From contig NZ_CP034451.1 of NCBI RefSeq assembly GCF_003952525.1, positions 3,844,001 to 3,908,000 of the forward strand: DNA of 64,000 nucleotides, read 5' to 3'. The position numbers were made by a program, and so were the translations under genes. The notes beneath the pieces are model-generated. The model saw only the letters and a list, made by a program, of their open reading frames with translations, had not been told where the DNA came from and did no database searches. Source of the stretch: Mesorhizobium sp. M3A.F.Ca.ET.080.04.2.1. GTDB taxonomy: Bacteria; Pseudomonadota; Alphaproteobacteria; Rhizobiales; Rhizobiaceae. Positions 46,034 through 55,566 of this stretch are shown piece by piece (within the stretch, counting starts at the first letter, position 1; each line of letters opens with the position of its first letter).

Positions 46034-48080
46034 TTCCGCCAAGGCCAAAAACGCGCTCGAACTCAACGATCTGTCGGTGGCCTACCGTGTTGCCGGCCGC
46101 AACCGCGCCGTGCTCCGCAACCTCAGCCTCACCATCGGCCAGGGCGAAGCCTATGGACTGGTCGGCGAGTCCGGCTGCGGCAAATCCACGGTGGCGCTCA
46201 CCGTCGTGCGCTATCTGCCGAGAAACGGCTCGATCACAGGCGGCGCCATCTCGCTCGACGGCCAGGACGTGATGAACCTGGATGCCGAGGCGCTCAGGCG
46301 GGCCCGCGCCGAGAGTGTCTCGATGGTCTACCAGGATCCGGGCAAGGCGCTGAACCCGTCGATCCGTGTCGGCCGGCAACTGACCGAAATTTTTGAACTC
46401 GGCGGCATAACGGGACAGGCGGCCATCGACAAGGCAATCGCCATGCTGAACCGGGTACGCATCTCCGATCCGGGCGGCGTCATGCAGCGTTATCCGCACC
46501 AGCTTTCCGGCGGAATGCAGCAACGCGTGGCGATAGCCATGGCGCTGGCCAACGATCCGACGATGCTGATCCTCGACGAGCCGACGACGGGCCTCGATGC
46601 GACGGTGGAAGCCGAAGTGCTCGACCTGATCGCGCAGCTCAGGCAGGAACTGTCGGCCTCGATCCTGTTCATCAGCCACAACCTCGCCGTCGTCTCCAAC
46701 ATGTGCGACCGCGTCGGCGTACTCTATGCCGGCATGCTGGTCGAGGAAGGACCGACGGAGGTCGTGTTCAGCGATCCGCGTCATCCCTATACCGTAGCAC
46801 TCTTGCGCTGCCTGCCGCGCGGGGGCCAGCGCAAGCATCAGGGCCGCCTTGACACCATTCCGGGCTTCTTGCCCGGCATCGGGGTTGACATCAAGGGTTG
46901 CGCCTTTGCCGACCGCTGCGCGCTCGCAACCGACCGCTGCCGCAGCGAATTGCCGCCGCTCTACAACCTGAGTGACGATCGAGGCGTTCGGCTGTCGCGC
47001 TGTCACTATCACGAGCAGGCGCAATCCTTGCCGCGCGCGACGCAGAGGGATGTGGCACCGCTTGCGCCGAAGGCGACAGCTGTGCCGGTGCTGCGCGTCG
47101 CCGGGCTGAACAAGACCTATGGTAACGCCCTACGGGCGGTGAAGGACGTATCACTCACGCTGCGATCAGGCGAGACGCTCGGGCTAGTCGGCGAATCCGG
47201 CAGCGGCAAGACGACCTTCGCCAGGCTGCTGCTCGGCCTGGTGTCACCGGACGAAGGCGGCACGATCGAGCTGGAGGGCAAGCCGCTGGCGCCTAGGCTG
47301 GAGAACCGCAGCGACGACCAGATCAAGGCAATGCAGATCGTCTTCCAGAATCCGGACTCCGCACTCAACCGCTCGCATTCGGTCCGGTATCTGATCGGCC
47401 GCGCGCTGAAGCGGCTGGCGGGCCTCTCCGGCAAGGCGCTGGAGGCTCGCCTCAACGATCTCGTCCGTTCGGTGCGGCTGACCGACCGACATCTGACCGT
47501 CAAGCCGCGCCAGCTGTCGGGCGGACTGAAACAGCGTGTCGCCATCGCGCGCGCCTTCGCCGGCGACCCGCGGATCGTCGTCTGCGACGAGCCGACCTCG
47601 GCGCTCGACGTATCGGTGCAGGCGGCGATCCTCAATTTGCTTGCCGACCTGCAGTCGAAAGAAGACGTCAGCTACATCTTTATCTCGCATGACCTTGGCG
47701 TTGTGCGTTACCTCTCCGACAAGATCGCCGTGCTCTATCTCGGCCGCATCATGGAGATTGGACCATCCGAAAAAGTTTTCTCCGGCCCGCACCATCCCTA
47801 TACCGAAGCGCTGCTGTCGGCCGTGCCCAAGCTCGATCACACCGAGATGTCACGCATTCGTCTTGACGGTGAGATCCCCAGCGCTACCCATCCGCCGTCG
47901 GGCTGCGTGTTTCACACACGCTGCCCGCGCAAGATCGGAGCGATCTGCGAAGAGCAGGAGCCGCCATTAGCCGAGGCACAGCCCGGACATTCGATCCGAT
48001 GCCATATCCCCTATGCGGAGCTGGCCAAGCTCCAAAGCTCGAAGACCACAAAAGGCGGTTTTGTTGCAATGGCTGAATAG
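46026..48080 (+). CDS. ABC importer ATPase, two nucleotide-binding domains fused (DppD-DppF type)
   Basis: A 684-residue protein containing two complete ATPase units. The first has Walker A GESGCGKST, signature LSGGMQQRVAIA, Walker B LILDEPTTGLD and an oligopeptide C-terminal region with CAFADRCALATDRC. The second has GESGSGKTT, LSGGLKQRVAIA, IVVCDEPTSALD and CVFHTRCPRK. The cysteine clusters are those of the peptide-transporter ATPase C-terminus that binds an iron-sulphur cluster in some members. The ATG at 46026 was preferred over 46014 because it overlaps the permease stop in the usual way. Confidence 0.92.
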   Translation: MTSSAKAKNALELNDLSVAYRVAGRNRAVLRNLSLTIGQGEAYGLVGESGCGKSTVALTVVRYLPRNGSITGGAISLDGQDVMNLDAEALRRARAESVSMVYQDPGKALNPSIRVGRQLTEIFELGGITGQAAIDKAIAMLNRVRISDPGGVMQRYPHQLSGGMQQRVAIAMALANDPTMLILDEPTTGLDATVEAEVLDLIAQLRQELSASILFISHNLAVVSNMCDRVGVLYAGMLVEEGPTEVVFSDPRHPYTVALLRCLPRGGQRKHQGRLDTIPGFLPGIGVDIKGCAFADRCALATDRCRSELPPLYNLSDDRGVRLSRCHYHEQAQSLPRATQRDVAPLAPKATAVPVLRVAGLNKTYGNALRAVKDVSLTLRSGETLGLVGESGSGKTTFARLLLGLVSPDEGGTIELEGKPLAPRLENRSDDQIKAMQIVFQNPDSALNRSHSVRYLIGRALKRLAGLSGKALEARLNDLVRSVRLTDRHLTVKPRQLSGGLKQRVAIARAFAGDPRIVVCDEPTSALDVSVQAAILNLLADLQSKEDVSYIFISHDLGVVRYLSDKIAVLYLGRIMEIGPSEKVFSGPHHPYTEALLSAVPKLDHTEMSRIRLDGEIPSATHPPSGCVFHTRCPRKIGAICEEQEPPLAEAQPGHSIRCHIPYAELAKLQSSKTTKGGFVAMAE

Positions 48081-48105
48081 CGGCGCAGAGAAGCCTAATG
48101 CAAGG

Positions 48106-48570
48106 TCAATCAGGCGGCGAGGATTCGAACTGCTCGGCCCAGGACGGATTCGGATTGAAGGCATACCTCGCCTGTCGCTTGCGCAAGATGCCGGAAAGGA
48201 TGGTGGAGGTGGCGGCCGTTGATTTGAAGCCGAGCATCGGCCGGCCTTGGCGCTTGATCCACCGATGGTCCTGCTCGATCAGATTGTTCAAATACTGGCT
48301 CCGGCGGACGCAGATCGGCTTCAACCGGCGCCAAGCGGATCCTGCAAGCGATTTGTGATGTCGCAGGAAACGCTCGCCTCGTAGTCGGCGGTCGGCCATG
48401 ACGCTCCAGCGCCTTTCTGAAGAAGCACTTGACCGCCGGCAGGTCGCGCTGCTCTCTGAACCAAAACTCGACTGTGCCGACTGACGGCCTTTGAACACTG
48501 CAACCCTCCGAAAATGATCGAAGCCTCCTTGCCACAGCGCCGTATTCAAAAGGTTGCAAAGATCCTGCTG
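48106..48570 (-). mobile_element. IS6-family transposase fragment
   Basis: The minus strand encodes the C-terminal part of an IS6 transposase in two frames: RRLKPICVRRSQYLNNLIEQDHR, PMLGFKSTAATSTILSGI and RKRQARYAFNPNPSWAEQF. The N-terminal half is missing and there is a frameshift near 48420. An element end (TCAAAAGGTTGCAAAGATCC) is at 48547-48566. Confidence 0.83.
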
Positions 48571-48880
48571 CTTTGCAGTGGAGCGAAGTCTAGAGTCACC
48601 CTGGTAAAACATAAGACGGGAGGGAGCTCGATGGGTGGAGACGAGTCCGGCGGTGGGATCACATCCACGGTCATATACCCGACGAATTTAATGCAAAGCA
48701 GCCGGAGCAAGAACCGTGACCAAGAACTAATCGCATTTCTAGTTGATTGCTAAACGGCTTGGCGTGCCTGCACCCAAAACAATCCTGTTCTATATCACAT
48801 TGTGTGCGCGAGTGGGGGAATGGAGGCAGATTGCCTGCACAGCTCATAGATTACTGCGAACTTCGGATAAAGGAGATACA
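48571..48880 (+). other. Leader of the deacetylase gene with a possible 40-residue ORF
   Basis: From the ATG at 48631, preceded by GGAGGG at a normal distance, a frame of 40 codons runs to 48753 (begins MGGDESGGGITS, ends ELIAFLVDC). No family is recognised. It could be the start of a gene broken by the IS6 event or a short leader peptide. Confidence 0.25.
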
Positions 48881-49774
48881 GTGGAACCCTGGGGATGGTG
48901 TGAGGAAACCTGGCGGCAAAGAGTTGGAAAGGTGCGCGCAGGGCGCTCGCTAAAGCCTGCCAGTTGGAAGGGAGGCGCGCGCTGTGCGGTGGCACTATCG
49001 TTCGACTGCGATCACGAAACTTCTGAACTGGTTCTTGGAGGAAATTCCATCGGCCGCCTATCGGCGGGCGAATATGGCTCGCGGGTTGGTGTGCCCCGTA
49101 TCTTGAACACACTGAAACGGAATGGAATTTCCGCTACATTCTTCATCCCTGCTGTATCCGCTCTTTTGCATGAAGATGAAGCACGTCGCATCGTGGGAGA
49201 TGGACATGAAATAGGCATCCACGGTTGGATCCACGAGTTCAACAGCATTCTTGCTCACGAGGTTGAGCGGGAGCTTCAGTGCAGGGCGGCTGATACACTG
49301 GAAAGAGTTTCTGGTCAGCGCCCCTTGGGAATGCGTACGCCATCGTGGGACTTTTCGCAACACACGCTGCAGATCGCACAGGAACTCGGTTTGATTTACG
49401 ACTCTTCTCTCATGGCCGACGACGATCCGTACGAGTTGCTGGGAGACGGTGTGCCTACCGGTATCATTGAACTTCCGGTGGAATGGATCCGCGACGACGG
49501 CGTCTATTTCAATATGGATCTGCAATCTGCGCTGCGACCGCAGATGTCACCAATGGCAGTACTCGATGTCTTCAGGCGGGAATTTGACCAGGCTTGGGGA
49601 GAGGGGGGCCTCTTCCTGCTTACGATGCATCCTCATGTGATCGGCCACCGATCGCGCATGTTCATTCTTGAGGAGTTGATTGCCCATATAACGAGTCGCT
49701 CTGACGTTTGGGTCGCAACTCACGGTGATGTGGCTCGCTATTTGAAAGAGATGACCGCTACTCCGACACTCTAG
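48881..49774 (+). CDS. Polysaccharide deacetylase-family hydrolase (PuuE/PgdA-like)
   Basis: This 297-residue protein has the NodB-fold motifs. The catalytic Asp and metal Asp are in LSFDCDHE, the metal histidines in GHEIGIHGWIHE, GMRTPSWDFS corresponds to motif 3, and TMHPHVIGHRSR is near the end. Its layout matches the allantoinase PuuE / Helicobacter PgdA subgroup rather than NodB itself. These hydrolyse C-N bonds in small cyclic or acylated compounds as well as sugars. The start is GTG at 48881, preceded by AAAGGAG at ideal distance; the frame is open further upstream without similarity. It follows the peptide-type importer, suggesting hydrolysis of the imported compound. No signal peptide is seen. 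Confidence 0.88.
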   Translation: MEPWGWCEETWRQRVGKVRAGRSLKPASWKGGARCAVALSFDCDHETSELVLGGNSIGRLSAGEYGSRVGVPRILNTLKRNGISATFFIPAVSALLHEDEARRIVGDGHEIGIHGWIHEFNSILAHEVERELQCRAADTLERVSGQRPLGMRTPSWDFSQHTLQIAQELGLIYDSSLMADDDPYELLGDGVPTGIIELPVEWIRDDGVYFNMDLQSALRPQMSPMAVLDVFRREFDQAWGEGGLFLLTMHPHVIGHRSRMFILEELIAHITSRSDVWVATHGDVARYLKEMTATPTL

Positions 49775-49879
49775 ACGTCATGTTCCGAGGCCTGAGATCG
49801 GTGGCCCGCCCTTTCGCGCGATTAAGAGACGAGGGTTGCTCGGTACGTCGAGCCGATCCTCACGCACGGAGGACGAGCC

Positions 49880-50900
49880 ATGGGAGAGCATAGCGAAGCA
49901 TTTGTCGCGTTTGATGTAGACCAGAAGAAGCATGCGGCGGCGATCGCGGAGGGCGGCCGCACGGGCGAGGTCCGGTTCGTCGGCGAGGCCGGCAGCGATA
50001 GAGCGGACGATCAAAAAGCTGAGAAAAAGGTACGATCGACTGCACGTCTGCTTCGAGGCCGGGCCGACTGGTTACGGACTTTACCGTCAGGTCCGCGATC
50101 TTGGTCACGACTGCATGGTGTTGCGCCCGCCCTGATTCCGAAGCTGTCGGGCGAGCGCGTCAAAACCAACCGACGGGACGCGGTCACTCTGGCGCGGCTG
50201 CATCGGGCGGGCGAACTGACCGAAGTGTGGGTGCCGGACATAGTCCACGAGGCTGTCCGCGATCTGATCCGGGCCCGGGAAGCAGCGGCAGACGACCTGC
50301 GCCGCAAACGCCAGCAGCTGCTTTCTTTCCTCCTGTGCCATGGCCGGATCTATGAGGACGGCGGTCATTGGACATTGGCGCACCGACGCTGGGCTTGCCC
50401 GCCAGAGCTTCGAGCATACGGCGCAGCAGATCGTGTTCCAGGAGAAAATCGACCGGGCGCGGTTCAGCGGCTACGCCGCCTGGACGGGCAGGTGAGCGCC
50501 ATCGTGCCGAACTGGTCAACGGCGCGGGTCGTCGTCGAGGGCCTATCAGGCGATGCACGGCGCCTCATTCCTGGTGGCAGTGATCTTCGCGGCCGAGATC
50601 GGAGATGTGCGCCGCTTCGATACACCGGCACAGTTGATGGCCTTCCTCGGCCTGGTTCCGGGGGAGCGTTCGACCGGCGACACGGGCCGCATCGAGCCTT
50701 ACACTCGTCGGCAATCGACGCGCCCGCCGCGCCTTGGTCGAAGCAGCATGGACTTACCGCTATCCCGCCAAGGTTAGCGAGGCCCTGAGGGTCCGGTCGC
50801 CTGGAAGGCGCAGGTACGGCTCTGCGCTCGCTATCGTCGCCTCAGCGCGTCTTCCGCAACTTCGCGTCGCCGACGTTCGGGCGCGGCTGGCACAGTGGCC
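49880..50900 (+). pseudogene. IS110-family transposase, multiple frameshifts
   Basis: A full-length IS110 protein can be traced through three frames. It runs SEAFVAFDVDQKKHAAAIAEGGR, RYDRLHVCFEAGPTGYGLYRQV, SGERVKTNRRDAVTLARLHRAG, EAVRDLIRAREAAADDL, then RRLDGQVSAIVPNWS, then FLVAVIFAAEIGDVRRF and AFLGLVPGERSTG. At least four frame changes inactivate it. Confidence 0.85.
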
Positions 50901-51809
50901 AACCGAGGGATGATGCGGCCAGAGCGAGTTCACGATGCCGCAACTTGTTGGATGAACAGGAGCGGGACCGGTCTCATACAGACGGGCCGTGACGCTCGAC
51001 TGATCGCGTCGGGCGGTATCGACGTCAGAATAAGCAAAGTGCCCCCGAGCAGAACACCGCACGAGTGGTTAAAACATTGATTTGAGGAAGCCTCAGCGTT
51101 GCGGGCCATCACGCTGGTGCCAGGAAGCGTCGACCCGATCACCATAGCCGCGCTCATGTCTGTTACCTTACCGCTCAGCACGAAGTCTGGGCTGAGAGCA
51201 TGAATGAGACACCCGGAACCAACTCGGCCTTGGCAAGTACAAGACCAAATGTGAACTGCGCCTACGTGCTGTCGCACTGCTCGGATCGACCTTTCAGACG
51301 AACAATGAGCCTCGTCGCACGGGTCAGCTCTGCGGGGGACCCAGTGTGTGGAATTGCGTGGCAAGCCGACAGGGCCGAGTTCATTTACGAACGTGCCGAC
51401 GAGCTCATCCGCTGTGGATGGCAAGGATGGGAGTTCGATGAAGTATGGCGGCGTGAGGTCTACTAGGCATTCCCTTCAAGCCGCAACGCGAACCAGAACG
51501 AGCACCCTTGCTACCCGCCTGGGCAATAGATGCCACAGCCGTCGCCGTGCTCCCGCCTTCTGGTCCGGTGGCACAAAGTCCTCAAGGTCGCGGATACTCG
51601 CGGCATCGCCGCTCCGCTCGACGTCGATCTGGAAAAGTGGATTCTTAGGGCGACGGCGTTCTTTAACGACAAGCCGGCCATCTCAAAACGCGATGTCACC
51701 ACCTTAGACTTTATATTGGCGAACTCAATGCTAGGTGGCGCATACTTGGCGGGCAGCGGGTGGAGGTGCGTCCGCCCGCCAAGGCTCTAAATGAATCGAG
51801 CAATACAAA
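50901..51809. other. No gene recognised
   Basis: About 900 bp between the IS110 pseudogene and the methylaspartate ammonia-lyase fragment. Plus-strand frames at 51200-51466 (ends …RCGWQGWEFDEVWRREVY) and 51530-51790 (contains FFNDKPAISKRDVTTLDFILA) have protein-like composition but no family I recognise. The second may be the tail of a truncated gene. Confidence 0.35.
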
Positions 51810-52330
51810 GTGCAGATCAAAGACGTCCTCCTCGCGCCTGGCAACGGCGCTTTTTTCTATGACGACCAAGCGTCCATCAGGCTTGGCGCAGTGCAGGAGG
51901 GCTTCATCTATGGTGGAGAACCGATAACGCCTGGGTTCACGTTGCTTCGCGTTCCGGCATCTTCGCTTAGTGTCTGGCTTGTTCTCACCGACGACACCGT
52001 CGTTTGGGGCGACATGATGAGCGTTCAGTATTCTGGCGCTGGCGGACGCGATCCTTTGGTCGACACCGCCCAAATCTCGGATTTGACGTCGCGGGTGGTG
52101 ACGCCACGGCTTCGCGATGTCGATGAGTCTCTTTACCTTGATGCCTGCGCGAAGGTTTTTGAGCCATTCGAACAGGAGCGGCTACCCCTCGCGCTTGAGC
52201 ATGGCGTCAGCCAGGCGCTCCTTCGCGCAGCGGCCCTACATCCAGCGGGCCACCATGGCAGAGGTTGTATGCGCAGATCTTTTTCAAACAGAGCCGAAAA
52301 CAAAGCCTTATTATAGCGCTCATAGAGGAG
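51810..52330 (+). pseudogene. Methylaspartate ammonia-lyase, N-terminal domain only
   Basis: Starting at GTG 51810 (MQIKDVLLAPGNGAFFYDD) the frame follows the N-terminal domain of 3-methylaspartate ammonia-lyase, the enolase-superfamily enzyme that converts methylaspartate to mesaconate and ammonia. It includes PITPGFTLLRVPA and MMSVQYSGAGGRDPL, then LALEHGVSQALLRAAAL. Near 52225 the frame shifts; the expected continuation ATMAEVVCADLF lies in another frame. About 20 residues later the decarboxylase gene begins. The catalytic barrel is missing. It may be the relic of an operon partner. Confidence 0.85.
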
Positions 52331-52338
52331 TAAACAAC

Positions 52339-53622
52339 ATGCCAGCCACACCATATGAAGCCGCTATTGGCTACTCGTTTCCCCAGAGTGGCATGACTCG
52401 GGACGAGATCGAACAAGAACTAGAGCATCTGCGTTCACAAGATGCAGACCCGCGCTCGACGTTCCCAGATCGTTGGCTGAATGACCGCGGGCTCCTGCTT
52501 GATGACGGCACATTCGAAGTTGCCAAGGCCGCTCACTTTGCCTTTTTTACGAAGGGCAACAACTACCCTACCGTGGTTAAATTTGAACGCGATCTAATAC
52601 AGATGGCGCTTAGTTTGTTCCACGCTGGAAAGGATGCAATCGGGGCCATCACCAGTGGCGGTTCTGAGAGTCTCTTTCTCGCTACTGCCGCTGCTCTAGC
52701 GAACGCCAAAGAAAGACGGCCTGACATCGCCAGACCAGAAATAGTCATTCCGCAGACGGGCTATCCCACATTCGAGAAATATGAACGGTATTTCGGATAT
52801 ACTATCCGTCGCGTTCCAGTGGATGAAAATTTTCGCGCAATCGTCTCGGCAATGTCTGAAGCAGTTAGCGAAAACACAGTCATGATGCTCGCCTCAATGC
52901 CGTCCTGGTCGCATGGCGTTTGTGACCCAGTTCGAGAATTAGCAGAAATTGCCAGCCAACACGGGATCTGGTTGCATGTGGATGCTTGCGTTGGCGGGTT
53001 TTTGGCGCCTTTTGTGCGGGAGCTCGGACGGGACGTTCCGGACTTCGATTTTCGACTCTCTGGTGTAAGCTCAATTTCGGCGGATTTTCACAAGTACGGC
53101 TATAGTGGCAAGGGAGTGTCGGGCGTTTTCTATAAAAATAAGGTAGCCCGCCATCAACCCTTCATTTTCGACACATGGGCAGCAGGACTTTATCGTTCAC
53201 CAGTTCTCACTGGAACACGAAGCGGAGGCGCAATCGCTTCGGCCTGGGCAGTCATGCGTTATCTGGGGCGGGACGGTTACCTCTCTCGCGCTGCTCAAAT
53301 CCTCAAGCTGAGAGATGCCATATTGGCCTTCGTTGCACAGTGCCCCGGCTTGAAGATAGTCGGCGGAGCTGAGCTTAACGTGGTGGGAATACGGAGCGAA
53401 TACTCTGACATCTATTCAATTGCAAGCCGGATGAAGGAGTACGGGTGGAAGATAAATATACTAAAGGAGCCAGAGGCAATACAATTTGTACTTGGACCAC
53501 TGCGAGATGAATATATAACCTTGCTGGTGAATGACCTTGAGAAGGTCGTTGAAGTTGTACGGCGTGAAGGGTTCAGAGTTCCTACGCCAGCCGTTGTCTA
53601 TTCCGACGAATTCTTAGACTAA
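52339..53622 (+). CDS. Group II PLP-dependent decarboxylase (sphingosine-phosphate lyase / MfnA-like)
   Basis: This 427-residue fold-type I PLP enzyme resembles group II amino acid decarboxylases and S1P lyases. It shows GGSESLFLATAAALANAKERRPD (phosphate-binding region near residue 105), HVDACVGGFLAPF (Asp contacting the PLP ring) and SADFHKYGYSGKG with the PLP lysine near residue 247. Substrates in the group include glutamate, aspartate, tyrosine and diaminobutyrate. The ATG at 52339 follows GAGGAG by 7 nt; the frame is open upstream because of the lyase remnant. It is followed, 293 bp on, by gabD, a logical partner if the amine formed is transaminated to a semialdehyde. A 5'-truncated inverted copy is at 1303-2138. 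Confidence 0.88.
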   Translation: MPATPYEAAIGYSFPQSGMTRDEIEQELEHLRSQDADPRSTFPDRWLNDRGLLLDDGTFEVAKAAHFAFFTKGNNYPTVVKFERDLIQMALSLFHAGKDAIGAITSGGSESLFLATAAALANAKERRPDIARPEIVIPQTGYPTFEKYERYFGYTIRRVPVDENFRAIVSAMSEAVSENTVMMLASMPSWSHGVCDPVRELAEIASQHGIWLHVDACVGGFLAPFVRELGRDVPDFDFRLSGVSSISADFHKYGYSGKGVSGVFYKNKVARHQPFIFDTWAAGLYRSPVLTGTRSGGAIASAWAVMRYLGRDGYLSRAAQILKLRDAILAFVAQCPGLKIVGGAELNVVGIRSEYSDIYSIASRMKEYGWKINILKEPEAIQFVLGPLRDEYITLLVNDLEKVVEVVRREGFRVPTPAVVYSDEFLD

Positions 53623-54924
53623 CCGGGGATAATTAGCATAAGTTTATACGGTCGATTTCAATATGGAGAAGCCGACTGGGTACTTGAAAGGCCGCACGCC
53701 GATGTTGGTGGGATAATCCTCACCGCTGGCAGACTTAGACGCGGTGTGGCAGTCAGCCGGCCTCCTAGAGAGGGAGTCTGTTCTGTGGCGATCGATTTCT
53801 TCGTTTCTGCGATCGGCCCATCCTTGAACAAGACAATGCCCGCTAGAGCGCAAAGTTCTATCTCTGGTGGAATATACGGCGGCTCTTGGGCTCGCACCAA
53901 TACGGGAGAAATTAAATGTCACTTTCTGAAGCAGTGCTAGCGAAGTTAAAAGACAAGTCGTTAGTGACGGATAAAGCTCTCGTAGGGGCTGGGTGGGTAG
54001 CGGCAGGTTCAAGGGGCCTCACGTTCGAGGTCACCAATCCCTCAACCGGCGAAGTCCTTGCAACCCTTCCAGATCTCGGTGAAGAGGAGGTCAAGTCGGC
54101 GATTGAGGCGGCCTATGTTGCCCAAAAGAACTGGGCGAAAAGGACGGGTAAGGAGCGCGCCGCAGTCCTGCGAAAACTGTACGACCTCATAGTATCGAAT
54201 GTCGATGATCTTGCCACTATCCTCACCCTAGAGATGGGGAAACCATGGACGGAGGCGAAGGGAGAGATTCTTTATGGTGCATCCTACGTCGAGTGGTTCG
54301 GTGAGGAAGCAAAGCGAGTCTACGGCGACACCATTCCAGGTCATCAGCCGGATAAGCGCATCATCGTGATCAAGCAGCCCATCGGAGTTGTTGGGGCCAT
54401 CACGCCGTGGAACTTCCCGAATGCAATGCTTGCCCGCAAGATGGCCCCGGCAATCGCTGCCGGCTGCAGCATGGTATCAAAGCCTGCGGCTCAGACGCCC
54501 CTATCCGCGCTCGCTCTGGCTGTCCTTGCCGAACGCGCCGGCCTGCCACTCGGTCTTTTTTCTGTGCTAACCACGACCGATGCCGCGATGGTCGGTCAGG
54601 AATTCTGCCGCAATGAGAAGATTCGGAAAGTCACGTTCACGGGCTCGACCAATGTCGGAAAAATACTGATGCGGCAAGGCGCAGAGCAGATCTTAAAGCT
54701 CGGCCTCGAGCTCGGAGGTAACGCGCCCTTCATCGTTTTCGATGACGCGGATCTCGACGCCGCCGCCGACGGCGCAATGGTTTCCAAATACCGCAATGCT
54801 GGGCAAACCTGCGTCTGTGCCAATCGGCTCTATATTCAGGAGGGCGTCTATGATGCCTTTGCCGCCAAGCTTGCCGAGCGCGTTCGCCAGATGAAAGTCG
54901 GCGACGGCTTTGCCGAAGGGGTCA
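52787..54924. repeat. Long inverted repeat, right copy (pairs with 1-2138)
   Basis: Begins inside the decarboxylase gene at GGTATTTCGG and continues at least to 54924, where the partner leaves the window. This copy is the unbroken arrangement. Confidence 0.95.
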
Positions 54925-55394
54925 CGACAGGCCCTCTCATCGACCGGAATGCGCTGAAGAAGGTACAGGAGCACGTCACTGACGCCATCGCCAAGGGGGC
55001 TACAGTGGAGGTCGGTGGCAAGCCTGCGAGCCAAGGCGGCCTCTTTTTCGAGCCCACTATCTTGACCGGCGCAACGGGGGATATGCGCCTCTCGAGGGAA
55101 GAGACGTTCGGCCCTATCGCGCCGCTGTTCAAGTTTTCGACCGAGGAACAAGTGATAGAAATGGCGAACAACACCAAGTTTGGCCTCGCTTCATACTTCT
55201 ATTCCAGAGATATCTCGAAGATCTTCCGGGTGGCGGAGGCTCTCGAGTGCGGCATGGTCGGGGTTAACACTGGGCTGATCTCCACGGAAGTTGCGCCTTT
55301 TGGTGGCATCAAGCAATCTGGCCTTGGCCGCGAAGGGTCAAAATACGGAATCGATGATTATACAGAGATGAAATACGTGTGCCTGAGCGTGTGA
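53916..55394 (+). CDS. gabD: NAD(P)-dependent succinate-semialdehyde-type aldehyde dehydrogenase
   Basis: A complete 492-residue aldehyde dehydrogenase of the succinate-semialdehyde group. It has GAITPWNFPNAMLARKMAPAI near residue 155, the cofactor loop FTGSTNVGK near 245, LELGGNAPF (catalytic Glu), GQTCVCANR (catalytic Cys near 298), ETFGPIAPLFKF, and the C-terminal FGGIKQSGLGREGSKYGIDDY. The ATG at 53916 follows GGAGAA. It lies downstream of the PLP decarboxylase on the same strand and convergent with the amidase. The closely related DoeC of ectoine breakdown uses aspartate semialdehyde, so substrate assignment from sequence is not safe. Confidence 0.9.
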   Translation: MSLSEAVLAKLKDKSLVTDKALVGAGWVAAGSRGLTFEVTNPSTGEVLATLPDLGEEEVKSAIEAAYVAQKNWAKRTGKERAAVLRKLYDLIVSNVDDLATILTLEMGKPWTEAKGEILYGASYVEWFGEEAKRVYGDTIPGHQPDKRIIVIKQPIGVVGAITPWNFPNAMLARKMAPAIAAGCSMVSKPAAQTPLSALALAVLAERAGLPLGLFSVLTTTDAAMVGQEFCRNEKIRKVTFTGSTNVGKILMRQGAEQILKLGLELGGNAPFIVFDDADLDAAADGAMVSKYRNAGQTCVCANRLYIQEGVYDAFAAKLAERVRQMKVGDGFAEGVTTGPLIDRNALKKVQEHVTDAIAKGATVEVGGKPASQGGLFFEPTILTGATGDMRLSREETFGPIAPLFKFSTEEQVIEMANNTKFGLASYFYSRDISKIFRVAEALECGMVGVNTGLISTEVAPFGGIKQSGLGREGSKYGIDDYTEMKYVCLSV

Positions 55395-55566
55395 TCCCTT
55401 GATGCCAAAAACCTGGATCGGGGGTTCTCCAGAAACCGGTTGTGTTGCAACTCCAGCTTCTAAACCCCCGAACCTTTCTCAAGGCCCTCCGTCTCACATC
55501 TATCTGATCCCGGTCAGCATGAGGACATGGACATCATTTCCGAGATCGATCTCGAAATGCGGTTTT

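Noticed and set aside
49880..50788. 302-codon ORF as an intact transposase
   Set aside because: Only parts of it are in the true IS110 frame. The frame changes at least four times, so it is listed as a pseudogene.
51716..51731. TTGGCGAACTCAATGC as a sigma-54 promoter for the lyase fragment
   Set aside because: GG-N10-GC spacing fits, but the core is poor, no NifA site was found upstream, and it lies inside an open frame.
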